Shown here one piece after another: positions 11,001-21,324 of a stretch of DNA of 64,000 bases. Source of the stretch: Plectosphaerella cucumerina (taxonomy: Eukaryota > Ascomycota > Sordariomycetes > Glomerellales > Plectosphaerellaceae); NCBI GenBank assembly GCA_020746995.1, contig JAGPXD010000001.1, positions 1,612,001-1,676,000 of the forward strand, in the 5' to 3' direction. The first letter of the stretch is position 1, and each line of letters opens with the position of its first letter. The notes under the pieces were generated by a model. The model was not told where the DNA came from and did not search any database. It saw nothing but the letters and a program-made list of their open reading frames with translations. Both the position numbers and the translations under genes were made by a program.

Positions 11001-11665
11001 GGTGAAAGCTACAGGGTGTAGAAAGTAAATATCTTCAACAATGTACCCAAGTTTGGGAAAAGTACCACAGCACTCCCTACTTCTTGTTTCTTTTATCTGA
11101 TGATCCTCTGCTCTTTATACCCATCCGCCATGCTTGCTTGCTTCCCTCATCTCCCCGAGTCCACTATGACAGCGCCAACAAGCACCGTCTCTTCACATAA
11201 ACGACGAGCCCCCCTCTCTCCACAACTGGAGCAAACCTTCACGGCACTTGCCCCTGTCCCGCGCGCTTGGCACGTCAACCCCTGACACCGTCGATCTCGG
11301 AGGTGCCCCCGATACTTTCAGATCCCGTAACTGATCTACGAGGTGCTTACGACTATTCGAACACATGATCTTTCCACAGGGTCGCAATAGGCCTGCCGTG
11401 GCCGTCAACGTATCGCTTTGGGAGGTTGTCTTTATGGGTACTATATTTGCAACCGGTGTGATCCCGGCCTTCCATCCCGTGGTACGGATCGTTTACACGG
11501 GACAGCGGGAAGCTCGGAAGCCAGCCGCCGTCGAAGTCATCTTCAAGACAGAACTACCTCAAATTTAACACTTCGACCCAACCTGGAAAGACAAACAAGT
11601 CACATTTTACTACAGATATTTCATAGTCTCATCGTGCTTAGAAGCACCTGACAGCCAGGCGCCCT
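11001..11665. other. Interval between GH45 start and het-c stop
   Basis: Contains the GH45 promoter (its gene reads leftward from 11000) and the het-c 3' end. No convincing gene or RNA is seen; the small frames here are unsupported. Confidence 0.55.
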
Positions 11666-14600
11666 CTACCACCGGCGGCCGTGGTTATCATCATCATCGC
11701 GGCGGCCGCCATAGCCGCCGCCGTGCCTTCCCTTGTTGTCGTCATCATCATCGTCCCGGCGACGGCCACCGCCGTACCTGCCCTTCTTGTCATCATCGTC
11801 ATCATCGTCGCGGCGTCGGCCACCACCGTGGCGGTTGTCGTCGTTGTGGTCATCGCGGCGGCCGCCTCCATAGTTCTGCTGGCCTCCGTAGCTCTGCTGA
11901 CCGCCGTAGCTTTGCTGGCCGCCGTAGCTCTGCTGGCTTCCGTAGCCGCTGCTCTCCTCGCGCCGGCCGCCGCCGTAGCTGTCGTCACGGCGGTTGTCGT
12001 CGTCCCGGCGGCCTCCGTATCCGCTGTGTTCTTCCCGACGACCTCCATATCCGCTGTGCTCCTCCTGACGGCCGCCATAGCTCTGCTGGGAGCTGCCGTA
12101 TCCGCCGCTGGAGGCGCCGCCGTAGCTCTGCTGGCTTCCTCCGTAGCCGCTGTGCTCCTCTTGGCGTCCGAAGCTCTGCTGGCTGCTGCCGTATCCACCA
12201 GCGCCGCTGCCGTAGTTGTCATCGCGACGGTTGTCATCGCGACGGTTGTCATCGCGACGGTTGTCATCGCGACGGTTGTCGTCGCGGCGGTTGTCGTCAC
12301 GGCGGCCTCCGTAGCCAGTGCTCTCCTCCTGGCGACCGCCGTAGCTCTGCTGGCTGCTGCCATATCCGCTGTGCTCCTCCTGACGTCCGAAGCTCTGCTG
12401 GCCGCTGCCTCCATAGCTCTGCTGGCTTCCACCGTAGCTGCTCTGCTGCTGCTGCTGCTGCTGGTATCCGCCGCTATGGGACGAGTCCTGGCGGCCGTAG
12501 TTGCTGGAGCTGGAAGGGCGGTGCTCCTCCTTCTCCTCCTTGCCGCCGCCGAGGATGCCACCGAGGAGCGAGCTGGCAGCGCCGAGGAGACCACCGGGGC
12601 CGTCGTCCTTGCGGCTGCTCTTGTCCTCAGGCTGCTGGTAGGACGGGATCTTGACGCCCGTGGTCTGCTGAACGATGCCGGAGAAAGCACCCGTGGCGCC
12701 CTCGAGGATGGCGCCGGCGGCCTTGTTGGCAATCTTGTCCTCCCAGGTCTTAGGCTCGCTCTTGCCGAACTGCTTGTGCATGTGGAGGGAGCCGAGGCAG
12801 CCGTGGCCGTGACCAGTGTCGTACTCGCCCTCCTTGTGGTTGTCGCCGTTCTTGACGCCGTCACGGCTCAGCCTGCGGCGGTAGTCGTCTTGCTGCTGGC
12901 GGCCCATGCCGTTCCACCAGTTCTCGATGGAGCGGAAGATGAGCTGCCTGCCCTCCCGGGCGCCGTCGTCGCCCTGGTCGCGGTGGGCGGGGTGGTGGAA
13001 GACACCGTAGATGATACGGTTGAGGGTGCGGTTGACGTCGGTGTTCTCGTCGTCGATGGCGCCCATGAGCTGAGGGACGACCCACTGGATCATCTCCGAG
13101 GCGGTGCGGCCGGCGGGCTCGTTGAGGAGCTGTGAATGTCAGTACATGGTCGCCACATGGGGAGACGGAGGGATGTATTACGTTGGTGAAGTGGTCCTTG
13201 GAGAGCATGGAGTGGGTGGGATCAGTCGACCTGTCGTCGTTGAAGACAATGTGCTGCTCCCGCTCGCTGCTCTCGACAATCTGCTCCGAGCCGGTCGCCA
13301 TCTCATTCTGAATCTGCTGAACAACAGGCAGGATGAAGGGGGCGATCTGAGTGAAGATGAACTTGGTGAGCTGCTCCTCGAGCTGCTCGATGATCTGGGG
13401 CAGGATGGGGATCTTGTCGAAAGCAGCAGACAGGCTCTTCATAAGTTCGTCGTGCCACTCGATGATGGGCATAATGTCCTTGAAGATACCCTGAACATAG
13501 GCGGTGAATTCCTCGGGCTGCTTGGGGGAGACCTTCATGTTCTGCATCTGCGAGTTGGCGCAGTTCTGCTGGATCTCGTCCAGCTTGTCGCTCTGGTGCT
13601 TGCCGCCGAAGAAGCTGTCCGGGATCTTGTCGAGAAGGTCCCGAAGAACGCTCGTGTCGTTCCTCTTGCTCTCCTGGAGGGTAGCCTCGAGCTCCTGCAG
13701 CTCGTTCTGCTTGAGCTTGTCCGAAACTGGAGCATGTGTGAGAATAGAGCTTCTCCAAGAGGAACGCTTGTGAACTCACCTTCACCAGTGACCGAGTGGA
13801 GGAAGTCAACGCCGCCAAAGGTGCCGGTTACGAGAGGGTACACCCTGTTGCGGGCGCCCTGCAGGTTGATCTGGGTGTCGCGACCGACGTGGGGGAAGAC
13901 CTCGTTGATGCCCATCTCAATCAGAGCCAGCTCTGTGTAGTTGCTGTGGGCGAAGAAATCCTCGAGACAGTGGAGGCCGGTGCCCATGAGACGGAGAGCC
14001 TCGTACAGGTCCTCACTGCGCTTGCTGCGGGAGTAGTTGCGGCCCAGCTCGATGCACTTGCCGAAGAGTTCGCGGAGGAGCTGGGCAGACGTCTGGATAC
14101 CGGCCCTCTCGCTGGCGATGTAGCTCTTCATGCCGAGCCCTTCGTCGATGGACAGCTCACGGCGCTCGTCAATAGGGCCACGCAGGCGACGGTCGTACTG
14201 CCGGGCATCCTCGTTATCGGCGTCTGGGCATGTCAGCTTGCATGAACAGGGGAAATTTTCGGGATTATAGGGTGGGTGGTGATTTACAGTCCTTGGGGTT
14301 GTCGATCTGGTGATGTGTTAGCGGAGGATCATGGGAATTATCGCACTTGTCTGTCGACTTACGTGCTCCTCAGGCCTGTAACATCCAAGCCTGTCGGATG
14401 TGACCTCGAACTCCTTGGAACCATACCCAAAGGTAAGGAATCCAAGGATGCTCAGAACCAGGCGGATGGCCTCGGCAGAGACTGACTTGACGGTTCCGAC
14501 ATCTGATATCTGCGGTCAGCCCACAACTTTCGCCGCTAAATTCGTGGACCCGTCACTGACCGACAGCCTGCGAGTAGTCGCGAAGCCAGTTGCCAAAGTA

Positions 14601-14927
14601 GATGCGAGAGACGGCGAGCTTGTCGAACTTCTTGCCGTTCCAGGCCCTGGCCATGGCGATGTTGAGGAGGGCATCTTCGATGTCGCCGTGGCGCCCTGTT
14701 GGAGTACGCCCGTCAGCTTTGTCGTGCTTGAGGTCGGTCCCTTACGGGATGCCCGGAAAGTGCGGACATGCGAGGACCAGCTGTCAGGGGAGACCAGACT
14801 CACAGTTGATGCCTTCAATCTTGCTGAGCGTGCCGATGTTGCCAGCACCGAAGGCGAAGGTCGGCTGCGCCAGGCAGACCAGGACGACCAACCCGACCCA
14901 GAGAGGGGAAATCCGGAAATCAATCAT
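11666..14927 (-). CDS. het-c: Heterokaryon incompatibility protein HET-C
   Basis: Secretory-pathway protein of the Neurospora HET-C family, which causes non-self cell death when incompatible alleles meet. Seven exons: 14927-14804, 14695-14561, 14502-14363, 14306-14288, 14223-13780, 13726-13182 and 13129-11666, giving 956 residues. A signal peptide covers about residues 1-25, ending PTFA before FGAGNIG. The Het-C domain follows, with WRHGDIEDALLN, IYFGNWLRDYSQ, HCLEDFFAHSNYTEL and FPHVGRDTQ. From about residue 671 the tail is low complexity: Gln runs, many QQSYGG units and RRDDN repeats. Family members have a comparable glycine-rich tail. All introns fit canonical donors and acceptors. Exon 4 is only 19 nt. 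Whether this allele is part of a functional incompatibility system cannot be told from one sequence. Confidence 0.93.
12216..12305 (-). repeat. 15-bp minisatellite in het-c encoding RRDDN units
   Basis: Six head-to-tail copies of a 15-base unit. The first four on the plus strand are identical and the last two diverge by a few transitions. In the het-c frame each copy encodes Arg-Arg-Asp-Asp-Asn. Near-identical copies next to each other indicate recent slippage or unequal exchange, so length probably varies between strains. Confidence 0.9.
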
Positions 14928-17900
14928 GTTGGTTTCTCTCTCCGCGTAGTCTCGATGTCGTTCCCCTATATGACGTGATGTATCTAGTGGTTATGGGTGT
15001 TTGATTGGGCTTGGGGAGGGGTAATGTCGGTGGGATGGAGATGGAGAAGAGGAAAAGAAGAAAAAGAAGAGCAAAGGCCAGGGACCAAGGGAGGCATCCA
15101 GCGGCAGATAAAACCAGAAACCAAGCTCCAGCTGCCTCGACCAAGCACCTATGACACAAGGAGGGGCAAGGGGCGCGGTGGATGGATGGGCCAAGCAAGC
15201 TTCTCTGACCAGGCAAAAGATTGGACGGGACGGGCCAGGAATTCGGGCGTGGGGAGCGAAGGAGGGGCAAAGCACAGCTCAGCTCAGCTTGACAGGGCCG
15301 AGCGACATGCGATCTGAATCGGCTCGTCCGGCCGGCCCTGTTGTAACTTGTGTCAATCGTCCACCATGCTCGCTGGCGCGCGCACTAACTGGAAGCCCGG
15401 CACGATGCATGTCGAAGCGGTCAAGCATGCTCCAACGCGCACCATTTGCAGAAGAAACGCATGAGGTGGCCGAGGATGCCACCGACATTGGCAATGCATG
15501 GCGGCCCTCGTGTTTCCCCCGCCTAGAACACAAGCTTCAGGACCCCACCATTGGGGCGCCGTGGTGCTCTAAGGAGGGGGGACTTTGAAGAGGGGAGGGG
15601 GGTCCGGGTCCGGGTCCAGTCCAGTCAAGGTTCCAGGTCTGAGCGAGAACGAGAATGATGGATGCCGAGCCGAACCAGGGGTCGCTGGTACGCAAGCTCG
15701 CCGTGGCAGCCTCACACAAGCCGAGGTACCTCACACACCTGGCACTGCCGCCCGGACAGGGGTCTGCGACAAGCTCAACGCGAGTGTGGGTTCTGGTTGG
15801 CGATCCATCGCCAAGACATGCGTCAGCTCTGCCGATTCCAGCTATCGGATGGTGCCGTTGGGCGTCGAGGGTAGGCCAGAGATACCGCTGGCCAGATAGG
15901 CACGCACGACTGCCATGCCGCGGTTCACAGGCATCGCTGCCGCCTGTCGCATCCTGCGGCTCCTTGGCCAGGGTCTTGGGATCTGCCGAAGAGCGTGCGT
16001 GAGAGCGAACGTGGCTCAGGTTTCACGGTGTCTGATGATGTGTCGAGACACAGGCGATTCGGTCGCCGGACGCGCCCTGTGCCGCGTGAACTTGACGCAG
16101 TGTTACAGTGTGTTCAACCAGCAAACGCCGGGATGATACTTCATCTGACTGGCATGGTGTGCTGTATTTACTGTCTTTGCTTGAGGCATCATGTTCATCC
16201 CTCATCCGTCGAAAAGAGGCGTTGTTTTGAAGAGCTTCAGGCTTACTATGGCGAAATAGAAGCATCATGTCGTAAGTGGTGACATATGATGAAGGTGGTC
16301 GCCGTTTACTGATGCCAGAACTTATAATGCAGAGGCCGTTGTGCGTGGTGGTTAGTTGGCGACTTTATCATCAGCTCAGAAATGCTTTAGTCGAGCGTGG
16401 GCTCCAGTGGTGACGAGGTTGACAGGCACTGAGATGGGCGTAAAAGTGGTGCATTTGCTATATCCAAGGATGGATCCGAACGTTGACGATGCCGTGCGGT
16501 GACTGAGAATGGGTAGCTATATCAAAAGAACCAAGTCGAGGTGAACGAGGGCGCGTTCCCAGATGTTGCAGGCAGGCAAGTGATGTGCGTCTAGACACAT
16601 GTCCTTCAGTGCTCTCTCAGCCTCTTTTGCTGGAGAGTTGGGGAAAGTGCGTCAGTAGACACACATGCTGGAGGTACCAATTCGGAACTCAGCATAGCCT
16701 CAGAAGCAGAGCACAGCGAGAAGAGGCCCACGGGCTGACGCTTTCACGCTGAAGCACCCGTGACCCCGTGTTAAAGAGATCCAGCTTCCGGGTTCCAGTC
16801 CACGGGCTGCGTTGCCAAACACTGCAAGGGAAACAGGCCTCGGGCGTCAACTGCGGCCTGAGACTGGGGACTGTAATGGACTGGCCTGGGCACAGCGTCC
16901 ACCGGAGCCACGAATAACTCTGGGCTGCTGTTCGATGCTGGAGCTCAGGTGCTGGGAAACGGGATCCTATGCCTCTTGACGCCCAGTTGCACGCTGGGCA
17001 ACAGTGGCAGCCAGTGAGCCGCAAAAGCCGCCTCAAGATAGTGCGAGTCGGGGTGGGTGGAGGGGTTCGGACTCCAGGCTGCCAGGCACTTCAGTTGGTA
17101 AGCGCTTTGAGTGTCGCCGTCATCCTTGTGCTGTACCGAGTCAGGCCATCATGGACGGCTGGCGTTGCATCTTCGGGGGCTTCGGGGCCAGGGGGCGGAC
17201 CAGTGAGTCGTGCGAGCGGGCAGGTGGCGGGCGAAGAAGAGGGGGATGGAGGGGAGAGGAAACGGGAGGGGGGAAGCGGGAGGGCTCAACTCCCCGACAC
17301 CGGCCGAGGCCACCTCGTTGATCACTGATTGTGCCCTACCCCTCGGGCTTCCCTCTTTCCAGCGTCTCGTGCCGCACCTGCCACCATGGAACCTGGAAAG
17401 CGCCGTGAATGCCCGAAGAGCCTGCGCCCAGAGCGCTGCTCCTGGCCCTTATTGGGCGGGAGGATGTGCTGCCCACTTTAGTGCGTTAGGGGCCCGAGGT
17501 GCCCCCCTCGGACGCGCCTGCCCTCGGGGCCCTGCCCAGCAGGACGTGAAAACCAAAACAAACCCACGACGCGCTCCCGGCGCTTCCAGCGTCCCATCCC
17601 CTGGCGGCATGTTCCCCCAAGGTCCTGTATTCGCATCGAGACAGAAAACCACGAGGCGCGGCATTGATTTACAGCATCACCAGGGCCACCACGGCGACGT
17701 GCAACCTCAGCAGGACTACTTTGGATCATGGACCGTCCATAATGATAAAAATGCAATGCCTACCCAGCCGCGATGAGGACGTCAAAAATAATTCAATTCG
17801 AGACTTGTGTTAGAGCAGTACAGCAAAGTGACGGGAAACAGGGCGATGCAACTGCAGTCCCTGGAGGCTGGGTGTGGTGACCTAAGAATTGGGTATCTGC

Positions 17901-18946
17901 GACCGGGGCGCGTGTTGCAAAGGAAAGTGCAGACAGAGATGCCAATTTACGCTGAGATCACCGAGGCTGCTGAGGGAGCCCAGTCACGTCGGCGTCCATG
18001 GTCGGGTGGATTAAATCAAAGGCTTCCCCTCCGGCCTGTTGAGGGCCGAGAGGGGTCACGAGCGGGCACAGTTTGGGTCTTCAGCGACCGTCGCCAGAGG
18101 AGGGTACACCAAAAATCGTACCGGTCTGCACAGGCAAGGGGTGCAACAAGGACGGGACTCGGAGCCCAGCCCAGAGGAGTCAGACTGGTTGGCGCTGAGG
18201 AACTCGGAAATCAGTCACAGCGCCCGCCCGCCCGCCTCGAATGACGAGTCCACCCTGTCGCGCGGGCGGCTGCCGACGAAAGGCGCGAGCCTGAGAGCCC
18301 CAGAACGAGGGCGACCTGGGCGGGGGTCGCAGACTCCCCGAAAAAATCAGCACCACCTGGCCCTGCGGCCCTTGGGGGGCCAGCGGTGCGAGCGCGCCCG
18401 TGGGACAACGGGAGGTGCATTTTGCAGGCAGCAAGGAGCGCAGTTCCCACGGCACTGGCCAGGGCGGACGTGATCAGGTGGGCGGGCGGTTGTGTGGGTG
18501 GGTGGTGCCTGCCTGCGAAAAATAAAATCGCCCTACTACTGTAACCGCCCCCCCTTCCCGGGGTCCTTCAGGCAGGTACCTTTCCCGCGCCCAGCCCACC
18601 CGGCCACTAAAGAGTTTTTTCCCCCCCCTTCCACTTCCCAAATCCTCCAGATCAGCCAGCCGCCCCGCCAGACAGCGCAGTCCTACAAAACCCTGCCACC
18701 ACCCACCCCCCGCGCGCGCCTGCCTCCCCTTATTCCTCCCCCTTCCTTCGCCCTCACCACCAAAACTTTTAGGCACCCTCTCGCCAGCGCATCTTCCCGA
18801 GACCGCTATCACCACCACAATCAAAGGGTTTTCTTCAGCACCCTCGGGCCTCCCCCACCACAGCGCATCGCCACCCCCGCCGCCAGCAATTAACCAAGCA
18901 CCTTACTTACACCGTCGCGACCCGCGTCTCGTCTCACTCACCCACC
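14928..18946. other. 4-kb gene-free interval between het-c and the HMG-box gene
   Basis: Divergent promoters. A purine-rich stretch at about 15030-15075 (pyrimidine-rich in the het-c direction) lies just upstream of het-c. Long C/T-rich tracts at about 18540-18940 precede the HMG-box gene, as in many highly expressed Pezizomycotina genes. Open frames such as 15151-15588 and 17210-17776 show no domain, no splice context and no neighbour-like composition. I see no tRNA or transposon. Confidence 0.5.
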
Positions 18947-20487
18947 ATGCCTCGCGTCTCGAAGAAAGCTCAGGAGGCCAACAAGGCCGCCGCACTCGCT
19001 GCCGCGCCTCCTCCTGTTCCCCAGCCCATCGCTGCCGTTCAGCCCATCGCTCTTGCCGTCCAGCCTCATCAGGTCCAGCGCCAGATCGATGTCGATGGCT
19101 TCATCCGCGTCCGCGACTCTGTAAGTGCACACTCTCGCAAGCCGGCTCACTGCCTCATCCGCCCGGCCCGAATGCACTCTTCATCTGCCTCTGCACCGCC
19201 TTTTGCATTTCCCCTCTCGCCCGCCCGCGCGCACCGAAGGCGGCTTGCCACAAGCAGGAACACCACCGCCTTCTGGTCCAAACTGAGAGCCCTCTTCCCC
19301 CTCTTGCTCCCAGTCATGTGCACTGGCTTGGCATTTACATTTCACTTTTTCCCTCTCATTTCCATCGCTTGTCGGGAAAGGCTGGGCATATGCCTCGTTT
19401 TGCCGTACAGCACGACGCGTCGGTCCCTCGGGTCCTCCGGGGTCTTGTTTACATGACCCTTTTCGGGTACCCCCCCGCACACGCGCTCTGAAAGCTCTGG
19501 CCACCACCACCCCCCAATCGCCCCGAGTCCCCTGCAACCCGCCCGGTCAATTCACACATGTCTACTGGTCATAGTGCTAACCGCCCTGAAGGTCCACAAC
19601 CGCCTGCTCACCATCCTGGACCTCATCCGAGGATTCTCTGTCGACTACTACCGCCAGACTAGTCTTCTTCTCGGCGAGCACTCGCAAGATGGCGTCCCCG
19701 GCATTGACTTCCCCCTGCCCCAGCTCGACCACGCCGTTCAGTCCCTGGCCTCGATCCCCGGCTTCCTGCAGCCCGGCCAAGAGCCTGCCCCTGCTGTTGA
19801 GGAGAAGAAGGAGCGCAAGAAGCGCTCGCACGACCCCAACGCGCCCAAGCGCCCCCTGACCCCCTACTTCCTGTACATGCAGACCGCCCGCCCCATCATC
19901 GCTAGTGACCTTGGTGCCGAGGCTCCCAAGGGTGCCGTCCAGGAGGAGGGTCAGCGCCGCTGGAAGGCCATGGGTGTCCAGGAGAAGAGTGTAAGTCTTG
20001 CCGCCGCCTCCCTCGCTGAGAAACTTGACACTAACCTTCTCTTCAGGGCTGGAACAACGCCTACCAGTACAACCTCCGCCTCTACCAGGCCAGGGTTCAC
20101 TCGTACAAGCAGGGTGGCAACCCTGACGCCAAGCTCATGACTGATGAGGAGGCTCAGGCCTACGCCGATGAGAACAACATCGTCGCCCCCGCTGACGCCC
20201 CCGTCGCGGATGACCACGAGGCCATCGCTGAGCAGCTCGGCCAGGGTGCCCCCGTCGAGGCCTCTGATGAGGACGCTCCCCCGGCCAAGACCCCCAAGAA
20301 GCCTGTTAGCCGCAAGCGCAAGTCTGAGGTCGCCGAGGTTGAGGCCCCCAAGGTCCCCGCCGCATCTGCCGTGGCCACCCCGGATACCACCAAGAAGCGC
20401 CGCCGCACTAGCAAGGCCGCCGACGCCGAGACGACCGAGACCGCATCGACCAAGAAGGGTGCCCGAGGCAAGAAGGCTAAGAACTGA
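18947..20487 (+). CDS. HMG-box chromatin architectural protein, HMO1-like
   Basis: Predicted nuclear DNA-bending protein. Exons 18947-19120, 19592-19990 and 20047-20487 give 337 residues. The first intron (471 nt, CTAACC branch) is unusually long for this window. A non-HMG N-terminal helical region (about 59-110) precedes a single clear HMG box at about 138-210, starting DPNAPKRPLTPYFLYMQ and ending near YQARVHSYKQ. The C-terminus is Ala/Glu-rich, then strongly Lys/Arg-rich (KKRRRTSK, GARGKKAKN). The layout recalls yeast Hmo1 and Aspergillus HmbC rather than the short NHP6 proteins. This is inferred from architecture, not a firm orthology. Relatives act at ribosomal-protein and rDNA genes. 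Confidence 0.85.
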
Positions 20488-21324
20488 GTCTTGCCGGTGG
20501 TTCCCTTCGTTGTCTTTTCTTGCTAGCTTTTCAGCAGCAGTGTCTTGGGTTAATGGCGCAATGATACCTCCTTCAGTTGATGCGTTGGGTATGGCGGGGG
20601 ATCTCGGCAGCTCTGGACGGCTGCCGCCGCGCTACGTGGCCGCGGCACGGCATGCATGCCTATGGCTGGTTTTGTCTTCTTCACCGGAAGACCAGGCGTC
20701 CTAGGGGTTTGGAGGTCTCTGGCAGGATTCGGAAAAGAGCCGGGCCTGGCCGGTTGGGAAGGTTGAATGAATTTTCGCGAAGCGATGCCGAGGGCATGGG
20801 CTCACTCTGGTTGGGTCTACACTTGTACGTTTACTGGTCTCGACGAGGCCTGATGAGGAAATGACATGATTGCTTTGCTCTCTGAACTGTTGAAGTGCCG
20901 GGGCTCGTGAAGCTGTGATGAGTACGACGCATAAGATGAACCACGTGACCTGACCAGATGGACGTATCGATAAATCGTTTTGGACTGTGATCAAGGTTGC
21001 AACAGAGGCATGTCGTTGCTCTCTTGTATATGGTCTTGAGGTTTCTCCTAAACGGCATCATTGCTCTGACGATTCCAGGGTCCTCGCCTAGGACCCCAGT
21101 ACAGTGTGTCTAAGTCCCGTCGGGCCTCGTCGGCGCCGGCCGGCGGCCGCCGCCTCGGACTGCCCCGCATCGATAACGGGAGGTGGGGGGCCACTGGACC
21201 AACCTCTAGTCGACCTGATGTACTTGATCCAACCTTATGTCGGCACCAGACCATCTTCCCACGACATCCTCCTCCCCCGGCCAATTCCCCGACCCTGAGG
21301 AGCTGCCAGCAAACCACCGCCAAG
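20488..21324. promoter_or_regulatory. HMG gene 3' flank and urease promoter, with GATA-type sites
   Basis: Contains a TATCGATA palindrome (two overlapping opposed GATA cores) at 20965-20972, a GATAA at 21172-21176 and a CACGTG at 20942-20947, all within 390 bp of the urease start. GATA sites are targets of the nitrogen regulators AreA/NIT-2, so a role at a urea-degrading gene is plausible. This is inference. Confidence 0.45.

Noticed and set aside
11681..13135. 484-codon plus-strand frame antisense to het-c
   Set aside because: Ala/Val-only low complexity mirroring the HET-C repeats; no start context or motif.
17085..17150. tRNA-like TTCAGTTGGTAAGCGC string (A-box-like)
   Set aside because: No B box or acceptor pairing downstream, so not a tRNA gene.
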